The translations under genes were made by a program, and so were the position numbers. A DNA stretch of 64,000 nt, taken from contig CAKSNY010000006.1 in the NCBI GenBank assembly GCA_934476455.1, positions 1 to 64,000 on the forward strand. Reading direction: 5' to 3'. Every line of letters begins with the position of its first letter. The first letter of the stretch is position 1. The DNA is from an uncultured Clostridia bacterium. Its GTDB lineage: Bacteria > Bacillota > Clostridia > UMGS1883. The notes under the pieces were generated by a model. The model searched no databases. It was not told where the DNA came from and worked only from the letters and a program-made list of their open reading frames with translations. Positions 36,008 through 44,956 of the stretch are shown in pieces.

Positions 36008-37708
36008 ATGAAAAAGCCGTCTATGAGCATACACAGCCTTATATTCATATTGGTTTCTTCAATAGCAGCAATTATTATTGCAATACAGTTTGTTTGTGTG
36101 GGTATACTGTTTAACATATTTAATTCTCAGAAAAATGCAGCTGTAAGCAGTATGGTGTCGCAAACAGTTCAGATTATGGAGGATAATTTGCAAACTATTG
36201 ATTCCATACAAAATTACACGTCAAACAGCAATGATATTTCCCAGTTTTTATATGATTCGTCACATAATAAAGAAAATTCGCTGTACCTTAAGATTTCCGA
36301 CGAAACAATGGCGCTGAACAGATTTTTTACTGACCGTATAAGCCTTATACTTGTCGATAACAACGGAAAATTCTATAATTTTTTCAACAGCACGGCTCAG
36401 GCTGAACGCGATAAAGTATCGGAACTTTACACCGAATATATTAAAGGCGCTTCAAACGAACAAAAGGTTCTTTTTACATTGCCGAAGATCAGCGAATACG
36501 AGCTTTACATCTGTTCCTTTTCTCCAATTACAAAAATCGAACGAAACACTGTATCTTCATCGTGCGTAGGAAATGCAATCATACTTAACAGATTAAATAT
36601 TTACAAGGTCCTTCGTGATATGGAATACCTGGAAAACGGTGAACTGATTTTTAAAAACAGCTCGGATAATAAAACACTTCTCTTTTCAAAAAATTCGTCT
36701 GAGGATAAATCCACTGTTTCAAAGACACGCAAAATATCGGATACAAACTGGCGCCTTACGGGAAATCTTATATACGAAAGTCAAACTTCCGCAGTATACA
36801 AAATAATTCTGCTTATAATTGCGGAGCTTATTATAATAATTCTGCTTATCTACCCTATCCAGCTTTTTATACTTAACAGATGTATTTCAGCACCTGTCAA
36901 AAAATTTCTTAAATTTTTTGACACATATTCAATAAATACACCGTATAAGCGGCTTGACGGCGCCGCCCTGTCTGAATTTCGCCAGCTTTCAAAACATATA
37001 AACACAATGCTTGACAAATCCGAAGAAATATCAAGAAAAATTGTGCATACGCAGCAAAAGCTGTACGAATCTGAGCTGTGCGAAAAAGAAGCCGTATTGT
37101 ATGCGCTTCAGATGCAGATAAATCCGCACTTTTTATATAATACTCTGGAATGTATCGGCGGTCTTGCCATTTCGTATAACGCTTATGAAATCACGGAAAT
37201 GATGGATTCGCTTTCCTCACTTTTGCGTTATGCGCTGTCGCGCTCATCTCAAAGCACTGTTGAAGATGAAATAAAAGCCCTTGAAGCTTATATGAAAATT
37301 TTTCGTATACGTTATCCGGACAGATTTTCGTATACACTTGATTTTGACGATGATATATGGGAATGTAATATTTTACGTATGCTGTTTCAGCCGATTGCGG
37401 AAAACGCCATAAAGCACGGATTTCTCGGTTCTAAAGAAAAAGGGAAGCTCGATATAAAAGGTTTTTGCGATAAAAACGACCTTGTATTCAGGTTTTACGA
37501 CAACGGAATCGGCATAAAAGAGGAAAAGCTTAAAGAAATTAAAACACGGATTGAGAATTGCAACAATAATTTGTATACCTCAAATTCTGTCGGTATAGTA
37601 AACATACACAAGCGTATACGCCTTAACTACGGTGAATTGTACGGTGTACAGATTGAAAGCACTTACGGAGAATTTACCCTTGTTACAATTACAATCCCCA
37701 TGCAGTGA
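36008..37708 (+). CDS. Membrane sensor histidine kinase (YesM/LytS-like)
   Basis: A 566-residue kinase. Membrane segments near residues 10-36 and 255-290 flank an extracytoplasmic sensor domain of about 220 residues. A HAMP-like linker follows, then the His_kinase domain with phospho-acceptor His374 in QINPHFLYNTLE and the ATPase domain (FQPIAENAIKHG, FYDNGIGIKEE). This is the YesM subgroup, which senses extracellular oligosaccharides or sugar-loaded binding proteins. It is co-transcribed with the response regulator. The ligand cannot be read from the sequence. Confidence 0.93.
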   Translation: MKKPSMSIHSLIFILVSSIAAIIIAIQFVCVGILFNIFNSQKNAAVSSMVSQTVQIMEDNLQTIDSIQNYTSNSNDISQFLYDSSHNKENSLYLKISDETMALNRFFTDRISLILVDNNGKFYNFFNSTAQAERDKVSELYTEYIKGASNEQKVLFTLPKISEYELYICSFSPITKIERNTVSSSCVGNAIILNRLNIYKVLRDMEYLENGELIFKNSSDNKTLLFSKNSSEDKSTVSKTRKISDTNWRLTGNLIYESQTSAVYKIILLIIAELIIIILLIYPIQLFILNRCISAPVKKFLKFFDTYSINTPYKRLDGAALSEFRQLSKHINTMLDKSEEISRKIVHTQQKLYESELCEKEAVLYALQMQINPHFLYNTLECIGGLAISYNAYEITEMMDSLSSLLRYALSRSSQSTVEDEIKALEAYMKIFRIRYPDRFSYTLDFDDDIWECNILRMLFQPIAENAIKHGFLGSKEKGKLDIKGFCDKNDLVFRFYDNGIGIKEEKLKEIKTRIENCNNNLYTSNSVGIVNIHKRIRLNYGELYGVQIESTYGEFTLVTITIPMQ

Positions 37709-37798
37709 AAATTATTCCAAAAAACACTTGCAAACCATATGCTGTTTGCGATATACTCATTTATTGTAGTTTATTCACTGAAGGAGTTTTGGTATTTT

Positions 37799-39043
37799 AT
37801 GAAGCTTTCAAAAAAATTTGTTTGTGTTGTCGTTGCTTTTTCGCTGATTTTCGGTTCATTTTCAGCGGCAGCAATTGATGTAACGTCTTACGGGGCATGT
37901 GTTATGGATTTTGAATCGGGTGAGGTTTTGTACTCAAAAGATGCGCAAACACAGCGCGCACCGGCAAGTATGACAAAAATAATGACACTGTATATGCTGT
38001 TTGAAAAGCTTGCCTCCGGCGAAATTGAAAAAACAACGCCCGTGTACATATCGCCGTACGTTTCGCAGAAATCACACGAACGCGGCGCTTCAAACATACC
38101 TCTTGCAGCAGGTGACAGCTACAGTGTTGAGGAATTGATTAACGCAATGGTCGTGCCGTCTGCCTGTGCCGCCTGCACCGCTATTGCGGAAAAGCTTTAC
38201 GGAAGCGAAGCCGCATTTATAGAAAAAATGAATGAAAAGGCTTTGGAAATGGGGCTTTCCGCTCATTTTGCAGACACCTCCGGGCTTTCCGATTATAATT
38301 TGATTTCCGCGCAGTCCGTGGCTGTTCTCGTAAGGAATTTTATATTAAATTATCCTGACATACTTAACTATACAAAGAAAAGCGGCGTATACATACGCGG
38401 TAAATATTATAAAACGACAAATTTTCTTCTCGACAATACAAGCGAGTATTTTTATTCATATGCCGACGGCTTCAAAACCGGAACAACCAATATTGCCGGC
38501 AAATGCCTTGCGGCAACGGCGCAGCGCGGAAATACGCGCATAATAGCGGTTACAATGCATTCATCAACAGCAAAAACACGCTGTACAGACGCAATAAAGC
38601 TTTTGGAAAGCGGTTTTTCCGATATGGATATGTATACTTCAAATATTTTTTCCACAGATATACGCACCTATATTAACAACGCAGAAATACCGTGCTATTA
38701 TTATCTCGGGCGGAAAAAGGCGCTTGTTATCATTGCGGAAAATTTAAGAAATTATGGATTTTCAACCAATTACAAAAGTGATGAAAACACGTTATATTTG
38801 ACGTATACCGGCGGTTCGCCCACCGTACTTCCGCAGGTTCTTAAAACCCCCGGCACCGTAATGTATCCTATATACAAAAATACAGATCTTAAGGTAGCGG
38901 TTGTTAAAAATAATGTGCCCGTATTTTTAAATACGGTTTACTCATTAAACGGGCAATGCTGCATATCCGTTGACGAACTTGGCGCACTGTATAGCTACGA
39001 ATGGCAGGACGTCTCGCGTTCGGCACAAATAAAAACCAAATAA
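37799..39043 (+). CDS. D-alanyl-D-alanine carboxypeptidase-like protein with altered SxN motif
   Basis: A 414-residue exported protein; ATG 37799 is chosen for 'gaaggag' upstream and a clean signal peptide (1-25). SxxK is Ser57-Met-Thr-Lys60 and KTG is present (GFKTGTTN). The SxN motif reads Ser-Ala-Cys (PSACAACTA) where the paralog at 18048 has Ser-Gly-Asn-Asp, so the catalytic Asn and following Asp are replaced by Cys and Ala. About 140 residues at the C-terminus (IAENLRNYGFSTNYK...ISVDELGALYSYEW) resemble a copper-amine-oxidase-N1-like or stalk domain. It may be a weak enzyme or a peptidoglycan-binding protein. It follows the histidine kinase by 90 bases with its own RBS. Confidence 0.85.
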   Translation: MKLSKKFVCVVVAFSLIFGSFSAAAIDVTSYGACVMDFESGEVLYSKDAQTQRAPASMTKIMTLYMLFEKLASGEIEKTTPVYISPYVSQKSHERGASNIPLAAGDSYSVEELINAMVVPSACAACTAIAEKLYGSEAAFIEKMNEKALEMGLSAHFADTSGLSDYNLISAQSVAVLVRNFILNYPDILNYTKKSGVYIRGKYYKTTNFLLDNTSEYFYSYADGFKTGTTNIAGKCLAATAQRGNTRIIAVTMHSSTAKTRCTDAIKLLESGFSDMDMYTSNIFSTDIRTYINNAEIPCYYYLGRKKALVIIAENLRNYGFSTNYKSDENTLYLTYTGGSPTVLPQVLKTPGTVMYPIYKNTDLKVAVVKNNVPVFLNTVYSLNGQCCISVDELGALYSYEWQDVSRSAQIKTK

Positions 39044-39082
39044 AAATATTGGAGTGACTTGATCGTCACTCCAATATTTTTA
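39041..39082. terminator. Bidirectional terminator between carboxypeptidase and GH105 operon
   Basis: Perfect 18-base arms (39041-39058 and 39065-39082) with a six-base loop. The left arm starts with the TAA stop of the carboxypeptidase gene, and the hairpin serves both converging genes. Confidence 0.9.
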
Positions 39083-39093
39083 TCTAAGACAGT

Positions 39094-40164
39094 CTATTCT
39101 ATTACAGGCGTTACCTCGTTAATACCGTTTCTGTAGGCTTCGGTAAGTGCCAGCATCATTGCTCCGTAGGAATGCGGTTCATCCTCTACAGGGCGAACTG
39201 CGGTAAGGTAAGCTTTTACACTGCCCCTGTCTTTCCCCTCTCCCGGGCAAAGGCAACCGTGGCAGCACATAAGCGTTGAGTAATTTGTTTTTATAAAGCT
39301 TTCGGCAAAAGCGTTAATACTTTCTTTATAGGGCTTTTCAAAAGTCTCTTTTTCAAGAATACCGGTGCGCAATCCTACGCCAAATCCATAAAGGAAAATT
39401 GCTGTTCCCGACGACTCTGCCCAAGAATATTCATTTGTAAGCTCCTGGCGCCAAACGCCTTTTTCGTCGCGGTAATTTAAAATAGCCTTTGAAAGGTCTT
39501 TAAAATATTTTTTTGCTTTTTCCATATGCGGCGAATTTTTCGGAAGCGACAGTACAAGGTCTGCAAGCCCCATATAGCACCATCCGTTTCCGCGGCTCCA
39601 ATGGTCTGCGGAAACAAGCGTTTTGTCCTCCATAAATCCGCGTGACTGGTGGAGCAATCCGCAGGTTTTATCCAGGAAAAACTCATACATTAAAAAGCAC
39701 TGTTCTGCCGCAAAATCAATATATTTTTCCTCACCGAGCAGCAACCCCGCATAAAGCATAAAAGGCGTTACCGCGTGCACCGTGTCAATCCATATCTTGT
39801 TGTTCTCTTTGTCTGACGGCATACACAGTATTCCCTCTTTGCTTTTCGGTGCGCAGAGGGTTTTTTCGGCATATTCCCTTATAAGCTCCTTTTCGTCCTG
39901 AAAATACCCTTTTTCAGCCAGCCACACTTTGGCGTTACCGCCGATTTTGTAACATTCAAAATTATAATGCGGATGCGAAATTTTATCGGGGTACATTTTA
40001 AGCATATCAACGCATTTTTTTATCAGCGCTTCGTCCTTTGTCTCGTATGCAGTCTGTGAAAATCCGTAAAGCGCCAGTAATCCAAAATAATTGTCGATTC
40101 TTTTATGTACCTGCTCATAGCGTTCAAAAAGCTTTTTGCTAAGCTCTAAGGTGTTTATACTCAT
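39094..40164 (-). CDS. GH105 unsaturated rhamnogalacturonyl/uronyl hydrolase (YteR/YesR-like)
   Basis: A 356-residue cytoplasmic (alpha/alpha)6-barrel enzyme. The catalytic Asp127 lies in KIWIDTVHA and the signature HWSRGNGWCYMGLADL follows near residue 189. The family hydrates the double bond of 4,5-unsaturated uronic-acid ends made by polysaccharide lyases, releasing the keto-acid; usual substrates are unsaturated galacturonyl-rhamnose or glucuronyl ends. The gene is last in an operon with an SDR dehydrogenase and an RraA-family protein, which could act on the released keto-sugar acids. No signal peptide, so substrate is imported. Confidence 0.9.
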   Translation of the reverse strand: MSINTLELSKKLFERYEQVHKRIDNYFGLLALYGFSQTAYETKDEALIKKCVDMLKMYPDKISHPHYNFECYKIGGNAKVWLAEKGYFQDEKELIREYAEKTLCAPKSKEGILCMPSDKENNKIWIDTVHAVTPFMLYAGLLLGEEKYIDFAAEQCFLMYEFFLDKTCGLLHQSRGFMEDKTLVSADHWSRGNGWCYMGLADLVLSLPKNSPHMEKAKKYFKDLSKAILNYRDEKGVWRQELTNEYSWAESSGTAIFLYGFGVGLRTGILEKETFEKPYKESINAFAESFIKTNYSTLMCCHGCLCPGEGKDRGSVKAYLTAVRPVEDEPHSYGAMMLALTEAYRNGINEVTPVIE

Positions 40165-40180
40165 AAATTAAATCCTCCTA

Positions 40181-40882
40181 TTAACAATGAAAGCTTTCAA
40201 AATCTATAAATCTTACTAAAACATCATCAGGCATATTTGCAACCGTAAATATAATTTCGGCAACATCGTTTGCGCTCATAAGCTTGCTTCTGTCAACGCT
40301 GCGCGTTCCCCAAAACGGAGTATCCGCACCTGCCGGATTTATGGTTGTAACGCGTATGCCAAGCTTTCCGTACTGAAGCTGCAAACCCTCCGACAGCTTG
40401 TTTACGGCAGCTTTTGCCATACAGTATATCGGTGCATTTGCATTTGTAACACGTGCCGCACGGCTGCCTATATTTACAACAAGTGCATTTTTTGCAGCAT
40501 GGAATGCAAAATGCTTGCTCATCAAGAACGCACTTTTAACGTTTACATCCATTACTTTTTCATACACCTCCACAGGCGTTTCGTTATAAACGCTCGGTAT
40601 CGAAATTCCTGCCAAATTAAACAGATAATCAATTTTACCAAGCTTTTCTGCGGCACTGTTTATAAAGCTTTCCGCTTCATCTTCTTTTGTTGCGTCAACA
40701 ACGGCTTCGGTCACCGTAACAGAATACTCTTCCCTAAGCTGCTGTGCCTGTGCCTTTATTGCTTCACCGTCAATAGAGCATATTGCAAGGTTTACGCCTT
40801 TTTCGGCAAGCATTTTGCAAAGAACAGTTCCCATTCCGCCGCTTGCGCCCGTAATAATTGCATTTTTTCCTTTTGTAATCAT
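40181..40882 (-). CDS. Short-chain dehydrogenase/reductase
   Basis: A 233-residue oxidoreductase. ATG 40882 is chosen because 'aaaggag' precedes it; a GTG at 40891 would lie inside that RBS. The NAD(P)-binding motif is TGASGGMG, the active-site Ser is in NIGSRAARV and the catalytic pair in YCMAKAAVNK. The family reduces or oxidises sugars, sugar acids and ketones. Lying between GH105 and an RraA-like protein, it is a plausible reductase for uronate-derived keto-sugars (as in 2-keto-3-deoxygluconate pathways), but no substrate-specific feature supports this beyond context. Confidence 0.9.
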   Translation of the reverse strand: MITKGKNAIITGASGGMGTVLCKMLAEKGVNLAICSIDGEAIKAQAQQLREEYSVTVTEAVVDATKEDEAESFINSAAEKLGKIDYLFNLAGISIPSVYNETPVEVYEKVMDVNVKSAFLMSKHFAFHAAKNALVVNIGSRAARVTNANAPIYCMAKAAVNKLSEGLQLQYGKLGIRVTTINPAGADTPFWGTRSVDRSKLMSANDVAEIIFTVANMPDDVLVRFIDFESFHC

Positions 40883-40901
40883 AAAAAACACTCCTTTAAA
40901 A

Positions 40902-41609
40902 TTAAAAATATCCTCCGTTTTTCACTATCTCTGTAGGCTTCATACCGCTTTTTACCATTTGTTTTATCTCTATCTCGTTGTCGCGTATTGCTTCTGCCTT
41001 TTCCAAAACCTCTATAGCAATATTACGCGGAATTACAATACAGCCGTCTATATCGCCGAACACTATATCGCCCGGATATATCTGAACATTTCCTATCATA
41101 ACGGGTATTTGATAACCGATAGTACGAAACCTTCCCATCATACCGTTTGACGAACGGTATTTACAAAACACCGGGAAATCCTGCTCAAGCACTTTGTTTG
41201 TATCACGTACGCCGCCGTCGACAACCGCGCCGCGGCATCCGCGCTTTTTGGAAGCCATTGTCATTATTTCCCCCCACTGTGCAGACTCGTCATCTCCGTT
41301 TGTGTCCCAGGCGATAACGCTGTTTTCGGGTATTGCCTCAAGTATTTGCGCACGTTGGATCATCTCGTCCTGAATATCAAGATTTTTTGAGCCTTTTATG
41401 GTAAAGGCTATGCCGGCAACCTTCATATTATCGCGTATTGGGGCAATCTGCGGCGGAAGTGTTTGGTATAACAGTTCCATTTCTCTGAGAACATCATTTA
41501 CCATCGGTGTGGTTACACCTTCATACCGTTCGCAAATTTCTCTGTCACTTATAGGGAACTGTACCTGTTCTTTTCCTTTTCTCGATGAAATCAATTTTTC
41601 CAGATTCAT
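40902..41609 (-). CDS. RraA-family protein (HMG-aldolase/oxaloacetate-decarboxylase-like)
   Basis: A 235-residue protein of the RraA/dimethylmenaquinone-methyltransferase-like family. The signature GAVVDGGVRDTNKVLEQDFPVFCK carries the Arg-Asp pair that binds metal and keto-acid in 4-hydroxy-4-methyl-2-oxoglutarate aldolases; PGDIVFGDIDGCIVIP follows. Such enzymes split or decarboxylate 2-keto acids. As first gene of the operon with SDR and GH105 it fits a sugar-acid degradation branch. The true RNase-E regulator function is unlikely in this setting. The operon is divergent from an AraC regulator at 41826, its probable activator. Confidence 0.85.
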   Translation of the reverse strand: MNLEKLISSRKGKEQVQFPISDREICERYEGVTTPMVNDVLREMELLYQTLPPQIAPIRDNMKVAGIAFTIKGSKNLDIQDEMIQRAQILEAIPENSVIAWDTNGDDESAQWGEIMTMASKKRGCRGAVVDGGVRDTNKVLEQDFPVFCKYRSSNGMMGRFRTIGYQIPVMIGNVQIYPGDIVFGDIDGCIVIPRNIAIEVLEKAEAIRDNEIEIKQMVKSGMKPTEIVKNGGYF

Positions 41610-41741
41610 TGTTCTCTCCGTTCCGCCTCATGTAAGGCTGAAAATTTTGCAAAATGCACCGTCTGTTATCAGTTTAATATTAAAAGGGAAAAATTCCAAT
41701 AGATAAAGCTATCATTTATTTGCACAAAACTATCATAATTA

Positions 41742-41770
41742 TTGACTTATTGTTTAAGCAATGATATTAT
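41742..41770 (+). promoter_or_regulatory. Sigma-A promoter of the AraC regulator
   Basis: TTGACT at 41742-41747, a 17-base spacer and TATTAT at 41765-41770, 56 bases before the chosen start codon. Confidence 0.75.
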
Positions 41771-41825
41771 ATAAATGTCGATAGTTCCGTTACAACAGTT
41801 ATTTATACAGATGTGGAGTGTTTTT

Positions 41826-42617
41826 ATGGATGCAAATTTATTTGACATTATTATCGGAAAAATCAGTTTTGTAATTCATCGTCAAAGCAACTCTGAATGG
41901 AGCAGAAACATAACAAATGACAAAAACTTTCTGATGATATTTGCATCTAAAGGGCGTGCTTTGTACACAGTGGATAATCAAATAATCACCGTTAGTGCCG
42001 GAGATATGCTCTTTTTTAACAAAGGACAGCCGCACAGCGGGGTTTCCGACAGCGAAAACCCCTGGGCATATTATACTGTTGCATTTGATGTTTGTCCTAA
42101 GGATGCTGCACCTGTAAAAAAACTTCCCATTCCGATGCTTACACACCTTTCAAATCCGGAAATTTTTTTAAACCTTATGGATATGCTTTATAATGAATGG
42201 GGCGCACAAAATCCCGGCTTTGAACTCGGCTGCCGCGGAATTATCTGCGAATGTCTTTGCAGGCTTATCAGGGAAAACAAAACCGAGCATAAACAAAGTC
42301 AAACTATTGAAAAGATAAAAAAATATATGATAGCTAATTTTACTAAAGATTTGTCAACAGAAGAGCTTGCAAAAATGGCAAATGTCAGTAAACCGCATTT
42401 TCACAGGCTTTTTAAAGAAAACACCGGAATAAGCGCGAAGCAGTACATTATACGCGTGCGTATGAACCGTGCAAAAGCACTTTTGGAAAGCGGCGAGCAC
42501 AATATAACCGAGGTTGCACAGCTTTTAGGATATGATGACATATACTATTTCAGCCGCTTGTTTAAAAAAGTTTTGGGGGTAACGCCATCTGCGCTTATAC
42601 CGAAAAAGGGAATGTGA
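41826..42617 (+). CDS. AraC-family transcriptional regulator
   Basis: A 263-residue regulator. ATG 41826 follows 'gtggagtg'; upstream in-frame starts lack an RBS. An N-terminal cupin-like sensor domain (GRALYTVDNQIITVSAGDMLFFNKGQPH) probably binds a sugar; the C-terminal AraC domain has two helix-turn-helix units (LSTEELAKMANVSKPHFHRLF and ITEVAQLLGYDDIYYFSRLF). It is divergent from the RraA-SDR-GH105 operon and most likely controls it. Its last six codons and stop lie within a perfect palindrome. Confidence 0.92.
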   Translation: MDANLFDIIIGKISFVIHRQSNSEWSRNITNDKNFLMIFASKGRALYTVDNQIITVSAGDMLFFNKGQPHSGVSDSENPWAYYTVAFDVCPKDAAPVKKLPIPMLTHLSNPEIFLNLMDMLYNEWGAQNPGFELGCRGIICECLCRLIRENKTEHKQSQTIEKIKKYMIANFTKDLSTEELAKMANVSKPHFHRLFKENTGISAKQYIIRVRMNRAKALLESGEHNITEVAQLLGYDDIYYFSRLFKKVLGVTPSALIPKKGM

Positions 42618-42650
42618 GAAATATTTCTCACATTCCCTTTTTCGGTATAA
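42595..42650. terminator. 56-base perfect palindrome, bidirectional terminator
   Basis: The sequence from 42595 to 42650 equals its own reverse complement with no mismatch or loop, giving 28-base arms. The AraC stop codon (42615-42617) lies in the left arm. The yebC gene ends 18 bases beyond on the opposite strand, so the hairpin ends both converging transcripts. Confidence 0.85.
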
Positions 42651-42668
42651 ATATGTAAATGGTAGTAA

Positions 42669-43403
42669 TTACTCCTCCGGCTGCGCCCAATTGTGGTAAA
42701 CATTTTGAACATCGTCATTGTCATCAAGCATTTCTATAAGCTTGTTCATATTTTTAAGATCCTCTTCGTCACTAAGCTCAACCATCGTTTGGGGTATTCT
42801 TTGTATTTCAGCCGTTAAGAAAGTATAATTTTTATTTTCAAGCGCTTCTCTCACCGCAGAAAAATCCTCCGGGGCGGTAAGAATTTCATACACGCCGTCT
42901 TCTGCCGAAAAGTCCTCTGCCCCACTGTCAAGGGCATCCATCATAACGCTGTCTTCATCGGCTGCGGTATCCGCAGAAATCAAAAGCACGCCTTTTTTAT
43001 CAAACATAAAGCTTACGCATCCGCTCTGCCCCAAATTTCCGCCGTATTTATCAAAGTAATGGCGCATATCGGCAGCGGTTCTGTTGCGGTTATTTGTCAG
43101 CGTTTCTACGATAACGGCAACACCTTTGGGCCCGTACCCCTCATATACGATTTCTTCATAATCGTTTCCGCCTGTTTCGCCTGCCGCCTTTGCAATACAA
43201 CGCGCTATATTATCGTTCGGCATATTGTTTGAACGCGCCTTTGCAATCGCATCGCGCAATTTGCCGTTGCTGTCCGGATTCGGTCCTCCTGCGCGGACAA
43301 TAACCGCAATCTCCCTGCCAAGCTTTGTAAAGATTTTTGCTCTTTGTGCGTCTGATTTTTCTTTTTTGTTTTTAATGTTATTCCACTTGGAATGTCCCGA
43401 CAT
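42669..43403 (-). CDS. yebC: YebC/TACO1-family protein
   Basis: A 244-residue protein beginning MSGHSKWNNIKNKKEKSDAQ, the family signature, with PNDNIARCIAKAAGE and VYEGYGPKGVAVIVE further on. Members act as transcription regulators or assist translation of proline-rich or difficult peptides on the ribosome. The 244-residue length is normal. It is the last of four collinear genes (rsmD, coaD, a coiled-coil gene, yebC). Confidence 0.95.
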   Translation of the reverse strand: MSGHSKWNNIKNKKEKSDAQRAKIFTKLGREIAVIVRAGGPNPDSNGKLRDAIAKARSNNMPNDNIARCIAKAAGETGGNDYEEIVYEGYGPKGVAVIVETLTNNRNRTAADMRHYFDKYGGNLGQSGCVSFMFDKKGVLLISADTAADEDSVMMDALDSGAEDFSAEDGVYEILTAPEDFSAVREALENKNYTFLTAEIQRIPQTMVELSDEEDLKNMNKLIEMLDDNDDVQNVYHNWAQPEE

Positions 43404-43425
43404 AAATTATTACACCTCAATAAAA

Positions 43426-43920
43426 TTATTCTGCTTTTGCCTGCGGCTTCTGTGAAGATATTGCCGGCTGTTTTGCCGCCTCCTGGCGAACATCTGCACG
43501 AGCCTTTCTGATGATTGACTGCGCCTTAGTAAGCTTTGCATCTGTATCTGCAAAGAGAGAGTCCACATACTGGCGTGCGCCCATCCTTAGCTCGCGGGAA
43601 TTTTTTTGTGCGGCAGCAATAATCTGGTTTGCCTGTTCGTAAGCCTTGCGCGTAATCTCATGCTCATCAACAAGCTTTTGCATTTTTTCCTTTGCGCCGT
43701 TAATAATCCCGTCAGCTTCGGTCTGAGCCTCTGCAAGTATTCTTTTTCTTTCATCCTTTATAAGACGAGCCTGCTTAATATCCTCCGGAAGATTAAGCCG
43801 AAGCTCTTCAATCGCAGCCAAAAGCTCATCTCTGTCAATAAGCGCACGATTTAAAAGCGGAATTGTCTTTGACTGTTCAACCTTATCCTCCAACATATCA
43901 ATCATCTGCAAAATTTCCAT
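43426..43920 (-). CDS. Coiled-coil hypothetical protein (ATP-synthase b/H-subunit-like)
   Basis: A 164-residue, highly charged helical protein with heptad-rich segments (IKDERKRILAEAQTEADG, IINGAKEKMQKLVDEHE). It resembles the stalk subunits of ATP synthases and is often labelled simply as an ATPase-like protein next to coaD in Clostridia. The ATG overlaps the coaD stop by one base (TAATG), so it is translationally coupled. It has no membrane segment, so it is not a real b subunit. A role in cell division or envelope organisation (DivIVA-like) is possible. Confidence 0.7.
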   Translation of the reverse strand: MEILQMIDMLEDKVEQSKTIPLLNRALIDRDELLAAIEELRLNLPEDIKQARLIKDERKRILAEAQTEADGIINGAKEKMQKLVDEHEITRKAYEQANQIIAAAQKNSRELRMGARQYVDSLFADTDAKLTKAQSIIRKARADVRQEAAKQPAISSQKPQAKAE

Positions 43921-44405
43921 TATACGCTACCCCCTATTTTTTTCTGTATATCGTTTATTATCTCATTCGGAAGCATCCCGTTAAGGTCACCGCCGAACTT
44001 TGCCACCTCTTTAACAATACTTGAACTGAGATACGAGTACTCACTGCTTGTGGTTATGAAAAATGTCTCAATTTCCGGCGCTAAATGCTTGTTTATCATA
44101 GACATCTGAAATTCATATTCAAAATCGCTCACCGCACGCAAGCCTTTTACTATAAAATTCGCCTTTTTCTCACGCGCATAATCGACGAGCAGACCTGTAA
44201 AGGTTTCAACCTTTACATTTTCAATTCCGGCCGTAACTCTTTTAATAAGCTCTATCCTTTCCTCAACCGAAAAAAGCGGTGTTTTCGCACTGTTTGACAA
44301 AATGCTTACATAAACAACATCAAAAAGTGCGCTTGTTCTTTTTATTATATCCAGGTGTCCGTTAGTTACAGGGTCAAAGCTTCCCGGAACTATAGCAATA
44401 TTCAT
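43920..44405 (-). CDS. coaD: Phosphopantetheine adenylyltransferase
   Basis: A 161-residue nucleotidyltransferase that joins ATP and 4'-phosphopantetheine to dephospho-CoA, the fourth step of CoA synthesis. The start ATG 44405 overlaps the rsmD stop (ATGA). The motif GSFDPVTNGHLDI at residues 8-20 holds the TxGH nucleotide-binding site; a second conserved stretch is YSYLSSSIVKEVAKFGGD. Family-typical length. Coupling to rsmD is common in Firmicutes. Confidence 0.97.
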   Translation of the reverse strand: MNIAIVPGSFDPVTNGHLDIIKRTSALFDVVYVSILSNSAKTPLFSVEERIELIKRVTAGIENVKVETFTGLLVDYAREKKANFIVKGLRAVSDFEYEFQMSMINKHLAPEIETFFITTSSEYSYLSSSIVKEVAKFGGDLNGMLPNEIINDIQKKIGGSV

Positions 44406-44956
44406 AAAGCACCTCTTTTTAAAATCGTAACACATACTCGCCCGTATGCCTTTGTCTTAATTTCGTCAAAAAAAGGTGTAAAATCAGGCTTGTCCGCATC
44501 CCGTGACCATTCTGCAACAATAATTGCATCGTCGGCAAGGATGTCTGCATTATTAAGTGCGGTAAGAAACGGTGTGTAAAAACCGCTTGCATACGGTGGG
44601 TCCAGAAAAACAATATCGAACATTTTATCCTTCTTTGCGGTTTTTAAGAAGTCAAACACACTTCCCTCATAAACCTCACAGAAAGATAAAACCCGTGCCG
44701 CACATATATTTTCCTTTATGCAACGAACTGCATTTTTGTTATTATCGGCAAAAACAGCATAACGTGCACCCCTGCTTAACGCTTCAATTCCAAGCGCGCC
44801 CGAGCCCGAAAACGCGTCGAGCACAACCGCATCGCCTATGTACGGTAAAATGCTGCTGAAAACAGCTTCTTTCACCCTGTCAAGCGTCGGACGTGTATCT
44901 ATGCCGCTCGGCGACGAAAGCTTGAGTCCGCGGGCACTTCCTGATATAACCCTCAC
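44402..44956 (-). CDS. rsmD: 16S rRNA (guanine-N2)-methyltransferase
   Basis: A 184-residue enzyme that methylates G966 of 16S rRNA (E. coli numbering) during 30S assembly. N-terminal signature MRVISGSARGLKL, followed by TRPTLDRVKEAVF; S-adenosylmethionine site VLDAFSGSGALGIEALSRG; and the N-methyl catalytic motif Asp119-Pro-Pro-Tyr. The gene starts a four-gene group with coaD. Confidence 0.95.
   Translation of the reverse strand: MRVISGSARGLKLSSPSGIDTRPTLDRVKEAVFSSILPYIGDAVVLDAFSGSGALGIEALSRGARYAVFADNNKNAVRCIKENICAARVLSFCEVYEGSVFDFLKTAKKDKMFDIVFLDPPYASGFYTPFLTALNNADILADDAIIVAEWSRDADKPDFTPFFDEIKTKAYGRVCVTILKRGAL

Noticed and set aside
40902..41609. Regulator of RNase E activity (RraA proper)
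   Set aside because: Operon context with GH105 and SDR genes points to keto-acid metabolism; the family is named after a minority function.
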